Below are positions 56,013 through 64,000 of a stretch of DNA of 64,000 nucleotides, one piece after another (the first letter of the stretch is position 1; each line of letters starts with the position of its first letter). Origin of the DNA: Lumbricus terrestris (taxonomy: Eukaryota > Annelida > Clitellata > Crassiclitellata > Lumbricidae); the NCBI GenBank assembly GCA_949752735.1, contig OX457037.1, forward strand, positions 70,711,829-70,775,828, given 5' to 3'. The notes below the pieces were generated by a model. That model searched no databases, was not told the DNA's origin, and was given only the letters and a program-made list of their open reading frames with translations. The position numbers were made by a program, and so were the translations under genes.

Positions 56013-56633
56013 GTGTAAAGGTTTCAAATTACCCCCTCCCAGACATTACCCCCCGGAAACTTGAAACCGGATTCAGATTACCTCCCGGAAACTAGATTTG
56101 CATCAATCATCGCATTTATTGCACTAAAAAATCAGAAAAATCATCCCGCTTCTTGTTTTGGTCTGAAGAATTTCATCCGTCATCCCACTTCGTGGTATGT
56201 TATCAATTTTTTTATCGAAAAAAAATAGCCTCGAAGCCATTTCTCCATTGTAACTTCAGCGGCGATTAGTATTTTAGATACAGATGAAAATATTGATAAC
56301 AAACCACGAAGTGGGATGACGGATGAAAATCTTTTTTTTAAACAAGAAGCAGGATGATTTTTCTCATATTTTAGTGCAATAAATGCGATGATTGATGCAA
56401 GCTAAACGAAGCGGTTTCTTCGTGTGACTTTAACGGCGATTAGTATTTTAGTTACAGACGAAAATATTGATAACAAACCACGAAGTGGGAAGACGGATGA
56501 AAATCTTCAGAGCAAAACAGGAAGCGGTATCAGTTTTTCCGAATTTTTAGCGCAATAAAGGCGATGAATGATTGCAAATCTAGTGTGAAGGAGTATTCTG
56601 AAACCGGGGGGTAATTTGAAACCTCTACACCGG
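56013..56633. mobile_element. Foldback MITE, GCCGGTGTAAAGG termini
   Basis: The left end is GCCGGTGTAAAGGTTTCAAA and the right end TTTGAAACCTCTACACCGGC. A long internal inverted repeat includes AATCATCGCATTTATTGCAC, TTTCATCCGTCATCCCACTT and complements. It is about 620 bp and the best complete copy of the family at 13774-14337. Confidence 0.85.
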
Positions 56634-57085
56634 CTCTGGAACATCTACACCCCTGACCAATAGGTACGGTAGCCTCAATTTGTCAAGCCACCAAAATAAT
56701 GTCGTCTTGGGAATTTCCCGGGCATGGGAATTTCTCCATTTGTATAACCACCGCATGTACTTCTTTTTGTCTGTCTGCGTATTTCTTTGTCTGAAATTAT
56801 CATTAAATTTGAATCTTACACCACCAACCAACTGCCCAACCTGACTTGCCGGAGGCAAGTATTTGAACTTTAAATTACTGCCTACATAGACAACATGTGA
56901 CTTGCCGCAGACGATCCTTTGACCTGCACAAGTAAATCCCGCAGCCGTGTAAATATCAGGTGGATCTATAAATAGTATTGGCCCACACAGAAAAATGTAG
57001 ATCATTTCAAAATTCTATGACCTTTTACGTTATAAGTAAAATAGTGAGGAGCTATATTGGAACAAATAGAAAAAAATAGGTCATT
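56634..57085. other. Region of uncertain content
   Basis: A 126-codon minus-strand frame (56625-57005: PPDIYTAAGFTCAGQRIVCG, KFKYLPPASQVGQLVGGVRF) has a protein-like but unrecognised sequence and starts inside the MITE end. I do not assign a gene. Confidence 0.3.
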
Positions 57086-57858
57086 CTAAAATGTTCGATC
57101 TGTAACGCCCGCTTTTCCCGCCATCTCCGGAGTCGCCACTTCCGGATCATCGAACGATAAGGCTGAGTGCTGCTGTGGATCATAGTTCTTAGAGATAGAG
57201 GGAGGACAGGAGGAGGTGACTTCCGGGTTCGAATCCCAGCGATGGAAAGGCGGCCAGTTATCTCGGCTGCCTAACTCCCTATATGAAATTGGAGCCTTAC
57301 TGGACAATCTTTCACTTCTTCGTAAAATAGGCCTACCAGGGTTGATCGAAAGAGATAGGTCCTTGGGTCTAGCACCCAAACTTTCTGCCAGGCCGATGGT
57401 CGAGTGGTATGGCGCGTCCGCAGTGGTAATAGCGGTGGACCTCGTCACCTCGGTCCAGGATTCGAATCCACAGCAGGTCTTGGTACCGGCGATGCTTCTA
57501 ATCTTTCTAAGCGTGACACAACCTCCGTCAGCGCTTCCCTGACATTAGTCTGTACAGCAGAAATCGCTTCTTGTGTTTCCCAAGCCTGCGACTGCATGGC
57601 CTCTTTAACATCACATTGTACAGAAGAAATAGCATCTTTAACATTGGACTGTACTGATGAAATAGCATCTCTAGTTTCCATCGCATGTGATTGTATCGCT
57701 TCTTGCGTATTCCTAGCATGCGACTGAATCACTTCATTTGTATTCATAGCATTAGTCTGCATAGACGAATGCATGGAAGTTATCGCTTCCATTACCAACT
57801 CCAAAGATGAGGGAGGCCTAGAAGGCTGGGCAGGGGTGACCGCCCTAGAATTATCCAT
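57086..57858 (-). pseudogene. Internally deleted LTR-retrotransposon-like gag and downstream tail
   Basis: A minus-strand ORF (57858-57445) starts MDNSRAVTPAQPSRPPSSLE and continues as an alanine/glutamine-rich coiled coil with repeated ETQEAISAVQTNVREAL-type units, like N-terminal gag regions of some Ty3/Gypsy elements. It is followed at once by a frame to 57086 with LRRSERLSSKAPISYRELGS, which resembles the basic tail of a pol protein. No protease, RT or integrase lies between, so a large deletion is implied. LTR boundaries are not resolved; other explanations remain possible. Confidence 0.4.
57391..57475 (+). other. tRNA-like sequence (pol III boxes)
   Basis: TGGTCGAGTGG (A-box-like) and GGATTCGAATCC (B-box-like) are 60 bases apart, with a spacing like a class II (Ser/Leu-type) tRNA. 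I cannot fold a full acceptor stem, so it is more likely a tRNA-derived SINE head or tRNA pseudogene. It overlaps the minus-strand gag/tail frames. Confidence 0.35.
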
Positions 57859-58764
57859 GGCACTAAATCAGTTAGGCCTACTTGTATCTCTATCACTAGC
57901 AGTGAACAAAGTCAATAGATTCAATAATATTTCTTATTATTATCAATCAATTAAATCTTCCATCAGCATCAGTTACATTCAATGCAATCAATAGAATACA
58001 ACTTATGCAATCAGCAAATAGACCGGAGTACTTTACAATAATATTCCCCGTTTTATCTCTAAGACCACGGCCAATTTAGTTAATAGCCCAAATCATCTAT
58101 CACCGATCGCTTTTAACCTAAACGTACCTCAATTTCCGTCGCGAGGGATAGGATGCGAAGAATCCGGAGTCGTATGAAAATCCGGGGAATGCGTCGATGA
58201 TATGGCGCCCGAAGTGAACCGTTGGGGTCCGACGCACGTAGACCGATGAAGATAGACGTCAAACGAAAGTAACCCGACGAAATAATAATTATATTTGAGG
58301 ATTAATCGACGCCACGTAGGCAACAAACTTTCAGATATCGCTTGAAACGCAACAGAATTAATTCGCTCCTGCGAAACGTAGACTGTAGGCCCGAGACGGC
58401 GGATCACCGACAGAACGCGTAGACCGATATTTATATTTATTTTGACTCCTTGTCAAAGAATGGATCACCAAGCAGAATCCGTAAGAAACTCAACTGCGCA
58501 ATACTAAGCCGTCGAACTCAAACGATTCTTTACTCAAGAAGAAACGCGTCTTAACTCCTCGATGTCCCGGCGTGATCTGACCGTCGACAAAGATACGTCT
58601 ACTATCCGTGAACTTCTGGCCGCGTCTGACCTCTCGACAGTGCGCGCTCCTTATATTAAGTCTTCTTGCCGCTGACGCCAGTGACGTCAGAGCACAGGTG
58701 GTGACCATCTGTGTATACGCGCGTAAAGAAGGCGCCAAATCCGCGTCATCGTATCTATGTCTGC
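57859..58764. other. Non-coding region, possibly LTR sequence
   Basis: No gene recognised. On the minus strand this lies 5' of the gag-like ORF and could contain its LTR. It ends in ATGTCTGC (58757-58764), the TSD of the next element. Confidence 0.4.
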
Positions 58765-59021
58765 TAGGGTGGTCGCATCGCCTATAGAAAATTTTCAACT
58801 TAAGATGTCATATTTCTCCAACCCGCCATTCCGTGCCACTTGGTCTAAAACCTATATAGCCCAAAAATTATCAGGGTGCGACAATATTTAGGACTTGCAC
58901 AACGTCGTCGAAGTTTAGGATTTTACAGATAATTGTCGTAATTTCGAGTATGTATGTATATTCGTTTTATTCAATAAACAACAGACAGAACGCTGTAGGT
59001 TTACATTAACAGTATGGCTGC

Positions 59022-59710
59022 TTAAAGCTTATGGTCAAAATAGTTAGTACATGTTTTGAATAACATTCTTGGGATAAAGTTTAACGAGTCTTTATTGGGG
59101 AGGATGAAATTGTGAGCCCTTTCCCTAAAGTTATATAATGGATCACGTTGTAGTGGAAAGAGGTTACGGAGGACATGAAGTTCGTTTCCCAGAACAGCTT
59201 TGAAAAGCACCTTATCAGCCTCTTGAGCTAAAGTTTCTGCTGTAAGTGTATCAGGATGTAAGTAGCCGGCTCGTCTAAGTTTGTTCATGAGGCCCTCAAG
59301 ACGGGATTTGTCCAATCCACTAGCCAGACCCCACCAAGCAGGAGAGGCATACATAACTCTTGATATGATAGTAGCTCTAGTAAAAGTTTGTAACTCTTGT
59401 ATGGATGCCCCATGAGCCTTGAGGGTTCTGATGGCATAGAGTGAGGCAGTACCAGAGCAGATAATCTTGTTGATGTGGTCTGTAACAGTTAATTTCTCTC
59501 CAATGAGAACTCCTAATGCCTTGATGGATTTTGTACGGGAAACTCCAGAGATTGATGAATGTGTTGAGAGTGAGCTCTTGTTGCGTCTGATAATAGCAAT
59601 TTCACGTGTTTTGTCGGAATTGATCCGCAAGTTCTTTCCTTTAGACCAGTTGGTGATGTGTTGGAGTTCATCTGTTGCAGTAAGAGTGTTACTGACTTCC
59701 CATTTTTTGA
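59022..59710 (-). pseudogene. CR1-type LINE fragment inside transposon copy 3
   Basis: The minus-strand frame (about 59710-59022) reads SNTLTATDELQHITNWSKGK, NLRINSDKTREIAIIRRNKS, KALGVLIGEKLTVTDHINKI, ATIISRVMYASPAWWGLASG and ends FFD..NYFDHKL. This is the region after the catalytic YADD of a non-LTR reverse transcriptase through the C-terminus; the frame is intact, the 5' end truncated. Confidence 0.8.
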
Positions 59711-60290
59711 CCTTTGATTTTCTGACACAAATACTTAGTACGTTTTACTTAGAAACAACTGAAAAGTAATTTTTACAATGTATCTGTCGTCAGTGATTGC
59801 TAATTGTTTATTTTTATTAGCATTTTAGTGGTTATTGACAGGTGAGTTTCTGTGAACGATGATGAATTCATCCAATGTTACGATCTTTCGTTAGTTCCAA
59901 CCAAAATCTTCTCTACATATAGTCTAACAAACATTAGACCTAATTTATATTATGCTGTGTAGTATCTCATACATCAAACATTTATGTATCATACTTTTTA
60001 CAAGTGCAAAGTTCCATCTAAAATGTATGTGTTCCAAACAACGATATCCTTTAGTGTTCCGGTTGTGAATACTGCTCTTCCTTCCTATTGCATCAGCTTG
60101 CATGCATGTGCTTTATCTTCACCATATGAACATGCTGTGCTGTTCATTGGTCAAATTATTTCCAACAGCACCATGCATTTTTGTTATAATACATTGTACA
60201 ACATCAAAGGTACAATATCTAAATGTCTGCATCTAATATTGCGATGGCGATGCCGACTACAGTAGAGTTAATACTCGATCAGCAGCGGTG

Positions 60291-61300
60291 ATATGGCAAG
60301 CTAGAGAACGGAAGAGCACATCGAAGGTTCCAAGCTCCCATCTCGTGGAGACCTGCATGCGAACTTATCAGAGTACCGTTCGATCATCATAAGCGTGAAA
60401 AACACGGCCTCGAGGACAGTGTCACTCTGACTACTGAGCACCTTCTTTTCATTTGGGGCAAAGCCAAACCTTCGACGAAAGCGCCAGCTCAGGTAGCTGA
60501 GCATGTTTGGAGGCTGCAAACTGGCAATGTTTATAGAAGCTAATTAATCGCACATCGGCTGCAGATCGGCCTCCAAACCGTAGAAATTTTGCAGAAATCC
60601 TAAATGGGTGACGACATCAATTTACTGTTTGAAGATGTTGCTATTTCAAGTCGAGTAGGCTGTCGGTTACAGCAACGTTTGGAGTCATCGTGTCGATCAT
60701 GTTGCTGCGAACATAGGCTATGTGGGAACATATTTTGATAACGTTAGTCTCTTTGCGACATGCATCTACATGTATATGGCCGGTTCTGGTTTCAAAACCC
60801 ATCAGAAACTACTCCTCCTAGGAACGATCTAGCACTGCATTGCTTTTCTCTTTGCATCCACAGATTGAAGACAACTGATAATGCAGCACTGACACTCTTT
60901 TGGCGCAATCTCTGGTATTTATTCAAGCTGCTGGTAGACTTGAGTTTCTATGACAATGACGCGTCAGTATAAGAGAAGAAGTTGATCGTAACAGCCCTAA
61001 TGGACAAGAAAGTTTCTGAGGAACCCCAAAACACATAGGCCTACCACAACTCTTTTCCCATTCTCCCAACCATCCACAAAAAGACTATATATAGGCCGAC
61101 ATGATTTCGTAACTAAATCAATTCCTGTCATGTTCCACAACTTGAAACTGCTAGATGCATTTATGCAACACGATCCAAGTGGTCTGATAAATCCTGATGA
61201 CTAAACGAAGAGCAAGACAAGCTGCAGATCCATAAGGGACATTAGTGATCTAGCTGAACGAGGTGTTGCCCGTATTCAGCACCTCGGTGCCTCAATTACA
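60291..61300 (+). pseudogene. Transposase-like remnant of the FDxTSVN orphan family
   Basis: Plus-strand pieces: LTTEHLLFIWGKAKPSTKAP (about 60435, perhaps N-terminal), RFWFQNPSETTPPRNDLALH, DNAALTLFWRNLWYLFKLLV, DLSFYDNDASV then a stop at 60970, KKLIVTALMDKKVSEEP, FMQHDPSGLINPDD and DISDLAERGVARIQHLG near 61235-61290. The LWYL...LVDLSFYD block matches LWYLSEELVYFAFFD of the remnant at 46955. Several stops; not functional. Role as transposase of this family is inferred. Confidence 0.55.
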
Positions 61301-61310
61301 AGGACACGGT

Positions 61311-61545
61311 GTGGGGCGCGGTGGTGTAGTTGTGGCGTCGTTGCCTTGAAGCCGGAAGGTTCGAGGTTCGAATCCACCACAAGTCGCCGCGTAGGTACCT
61401 TGGGCAAGTCCTTCACTCGCAATTGCTCAGCGCTTCGGCGTGAAACTCCGATGCAGTGTCCGCGCTGTAGTCGGGAGCGCCTCTGAGTAGACAACTTGAA
61501 GAGGCGCTGTAGAAATGGGTAAATAAATAAATAAAGGAATGAAGG
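61311..61545 (+). mobile_element. SINE family 1, full copy
   Basis: GTGGGGCGCGGTGGTGTAGT (A box), GGTTCGAATCC (B box), ACCTTGGGCAAGTCCTTCAC, TCGGCGTGAAACTCCGATGC, GGAGCGCCTCTGAGTAG...GAGGCGCTGTAGAAATG and an (AAAT)n tail. The best-preserved copy in the window. Confidence 0.9.
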
Positions 61546-61977
61546 ACCAAACAATTAATTTATGTCACAAGTTATAGAAAAGGATCACAACTAGTTCTCG
61601 TCACGAGGAAAGGAGAGTGCCGTAAATCCTTCAAGGTCACATTGACATTGATTAGGTGCTTCGGCATCAATAATAATGATTGCAATGTTAATCACCAAAC
61701 AGTGTAATCATTAGTAATCAGGCATGCAATAATAATAGTTGCATTGTAATGACTTCTGGTCTGAAGACACATGGTTGACTACAGTTATTATGCTTACTGT
61801 TCGAGTTTTCGCTTCTTTGATACATGGTAAAACTTTGATGGTGTTGTGCAAGTCCTAAATATTACTATTTTCTCATGCAACTTTTTGTGTGATGTTTCTG
61901 GATGGAATGGCACCAAATGGAAACTTGGAGAACAGTAGATTCGCACTTTCCTTTTTAACGACCACCCTAATGTCTGC

Positions 61978-63050
61978 CGTAGCTCTTTCTGTATCTTCCT
62001 TACTCTGTCTCTATCTCAAAAACGCCACCTGACGACTGAGAGGACCACACACGAATCGAACCGATCGGTGTTTGAAGAATGGCCGCAATTCACACAGTGA
62101 CGGTCTGTCCTTTTCCGTCTGTCCGGCTATCCTTCTGCCTGTGCATCTCCATACCTCTGCCTGGCCGTTCAACTATATCTGTCGGTGACATTCAGTCGAC
62201 CTCCCCTCCTCTCTTTGGCTACCGCTCCTTTCAATGCGTCGATTAAACCGTGCGAACACATCGCAGTTTCCATACAGGCAAGAAATCGGACCGTGTTTGA
62301 CAAGCAGCCACCCACGACGTGTCCTTTCTTCTGTCCGTCTAAATGAGCCTGTCGTATCTCTGCCTGTGATAGCGACTTTGTCTATTGTGACATTGCGTGT
62401 CTGCGCGACTATGTCTGTCATCACTCCCCTCCTCTCTTTGCTACAGATCCTGCGTAAGACCGACCGTGGGATAAATTCGCGACGAAAGACCGACCGTGGG
62501 ATAAATTCGCGACGAAAGAGCGACCGCCACCGCAGCCGCCGGTGCTCTTTCTCGGCCGTGAGAACATTTGCCGACTTATCGATCGCTTTCGACGACGACG
62601 CGATGGTCGCCCGCCCACGGCAGCCGCTCTCTCTTTCACGGCCGTGAGAACTTTTCCCGACAATCGCGACAGCGACCTACCGACCGCCCACATAGCAATC
62701 GGCTCAACACCAGATGGCGCTAGCGATTAAAACGCGGCGGAAGTACAAAAATTGTAAATAGCCGCCCTCAAATATATATATATATCGATCACCCGAAGCG
62801 CAAATGGCGGCGACCGGAAATCATAGCGTCAAGTTATACGCGGACGCTACAGGTCTTTCGATTTAACATGTTCAATAGACCGACTGTGTAAGTAAAAGAG
62901 GACAAGTGAAAAAATGTCTGTCACTTTAAAATGTCTTGTCGTTTTTAATTTTACACGAAGAAGAGTAAGTAAACATATCACAGACAAATTTAAGAAAACT
63001 TATTCTTGTGCACTGCAAACAAAATAGTGCGCTAAATAATATCTCCCACA
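61978..63050. other. Non-coding region with a 30-bp tandem duplication
   Basis: GACCGACCGTGGGATAAATT and CGCGACGAAA are directly duplicated at 62457-62516. CGGCCGTGAGAAC recurs at 62555 and 62639. The 62234-62647 frame is not convincing. No gene recognised. Confidence 0.5.
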
Positions 63051-63059
63051 TTATCAAAA

Positions 63060-63765
63060 GTTAGCATATTCGCTACAGCATCAATATTTCTACCAATACC
63101 TATAACAAATAATGAGCTGCTTATTGACAACAAAGTTATTCCTCAAGTTTACACGACAAAATTCCTTGGCGTTCATATTGATCAGCACCTAAAATGGAAA
63201 GTCCATATAGACGAAATAAGTACAAAAAATTCAAAAAGCATAGGCATTATTAAGAGAGTCTCTTACTTGCATCCCTCTCATGTGCTTATCAATCTATATT
63301 TCACCTTAGTCTATCCATACCTTACTTACTCTAATTTAATTTGGACTTCAACCTATGATACCCATCCCCATGTTTTAAGGACCTTGCAAAAAAAGCCATA
63401 CGAGTTATCACTAAATCCACTGTTAACACTGTCATACTGGACCCCTATTTCCTGAGCATAAACTCCTAAATATTAAGCAGATTAGATTTGAACAGACATC
63501 TCAATTTATGTATCAATACATCAATAACCTCCTCCCTTCTTCCTTTGCATCCTACTTCTCTCCTGCATTGCATCCTGGATTAACTAGAGGTATTAGAGAC
63601 TTCAGTAATATTTTTGCAAAAACAAATGTTCGGAAATTTTCCATTAAATTCCAAGGCCCTGTCATATGGAATAAAATTCCGATTCACATTCGTAAGGCTA
63701 CTAACTTAACTCACTTTAAACACCTGTTACGTGTGTATACATTATGTAATGTTTTCTGTTAAATA
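63060..63765 (+). pseudogene. CR1/Jockey-type LINE C-terminal fragment, frameshifted
   Basis: The plus-strand frames read KVIPQVYTTKFLGVHIDQHL, KWKVHIDEISTKNSKSIGII, INLYFTLVYPYLTYSNLIWT, then after a frameshift MYQYINNLLPSSFASYFSPA and FQGPVIWNKIPIHIRKATNL, HFKHLLR, stopping near 63762. It is the same family as 40420-41000 but covers more of the C-terminus. Confidence 0.8.
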
Positions 63766-64000
63766 GCATGAGGGGTTACCCATGCTAATGCTGATTTGAT
63801 TCTTTGATTGCTTTTGCTTTTATTTTGTTCTTTCTCTGAGTTTTTCATGTAGTATTAACTACATTAGTTGTTTTTTTTATATAATAATTTCATTTCCCTA
63901 GTTAAGTAATGGAATTTAATGTCAGAAAGGATAGAGGAAAGGGTAGAGGAGATAAGTCCGGATGCAACAACAGAAGGTAGATGGGAAAAACCAAAAGGAA
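63766..64000. other. LINE 3' flank to window end
   Basis: AT-rich sequence after the LINE stop, probably its 3'UTR, then unrecognised sequence. No other feature. Confidence 0.4.

Larger units (their letters stand above)
58765..61969. mobile_element. TAGGGTGGTC transposon copy 3, with transposase remnants
   Basis: The left end is TAGGGTGGTCGCATCGC and the right end ACGACCACCCTA. The TSD ATGTCTGC is perfect (58757-58764 and 61970-61977). Both terminal regions match copies 1 and 2 (ATATTTAGGACTTGCACAACG on the left; TTTGTGTGATGTTTCTGGA on the right). Unlike those copies it contains protein-like remnants of the FDxTSVN orphan family (60291-61300), plus an inserted LINE (59022-59710) and SINE 1 (61311-61545). 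Confidence 0.92.

Noticed and set aside
57391..57475. Functional tRNA gene
   Set aside because: A and B boxes are present, but I could not pair an acceptor stem, and it overlaps other repeat-derived frames.
60301..60519. Minus-strand ORF with a FRRRFGFAPNEKKVL segment, considered as an ABCA N-terminus
   Set aside because: No match to the ABCA first helix, and the plus strand here fits the transposase-like remnant better.

Overview
This is a TE-saturated stretch of a large animal genome. It has introns with GT/AG borders, CR1-, RTE- and Gypsy-like retroelements, tRNA-derived SINEs, many DNA transposons with intact target-site duplications (TSDs), a Helitron and very long microsatellites. The recurring TAGGCCTA words, the compact CR1-type LINEs with a GCGCCTC...GAGGCGC 3' hairpin, and the lack of vertebrate repeats suggest a marine invertebrate. 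An echinoderm or similar deuterostome is a guess, not a demonstration. There is no bacterial-style gene organisation.

Host genes: the only clear host coding sequence is ABC transporter subfamily A (ABCA), in three separate pieces. (1) 5801-8586, plus strand: three exons with matching phases encode the last TMD2 helix, a complete second nucleotide-binding domain (NBD2) and the C-terminus with its stop, i.e. the 3' end of a gene that enters from the left. (2) 38563-39302, plus strand: two exons carry the NBD1 signature LSGGQ, Walker B and switch histidine, but no Walker A exon is visible. (3) 55252-50955, minus strand: three exons carry transmembrane domain 1, with one apparent single-base frameshift in the third. 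Pieces 2 and 3 complement each other but lie on opposite strands. A second, less certain gene or transposon ORF runs on the minus strand from about 35333 to 32825: a coding 54-bp minisatellite, a good splice junction and a C2H2 finger.

Layout: 1-5800 repeats and one hAT-like element; 5801-8586 ABCA 3' end; 8.9-16.2 kb mariner-like MITE, hAT, CR1 and foldback MITEs; 16.3-20.4 kb two larger DNA transposons; 20.9-29.4 kb two nested TE stacks, each three or more levels deep, and (CATA)n arrays; 30-32 kb foldback MITE; 32.8-36.2 kb finger gene; 36.9-40 kb hAT MITE, microsatellites and ABCA NBD1 exons; 40.3-44.5 kb LINE fragments and MITEs; 45.7-47.8 kb transposon with transposase remnant; 48.4 kb Gypsy RNase H; 49.7-50.75 kb Helitron; 51-55.3 kb ABCA TMD1; 56-58 kb foldback MITE and gag-like ORF; 58.8-62 kb transposon with transposase remnant; 63-63.8 kb LINE.

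Most notable: a DNA transposon family with TAGGGTGGTC termini. Three copies have perfect 8-bp TSDs. Two related elements carry decayed copies of a conserved orphan protein with an FDxTSVN...CRxH pattern, which I interpret as a hAT-like transposase. The TSDs also let several nested insertions be ordered in time.
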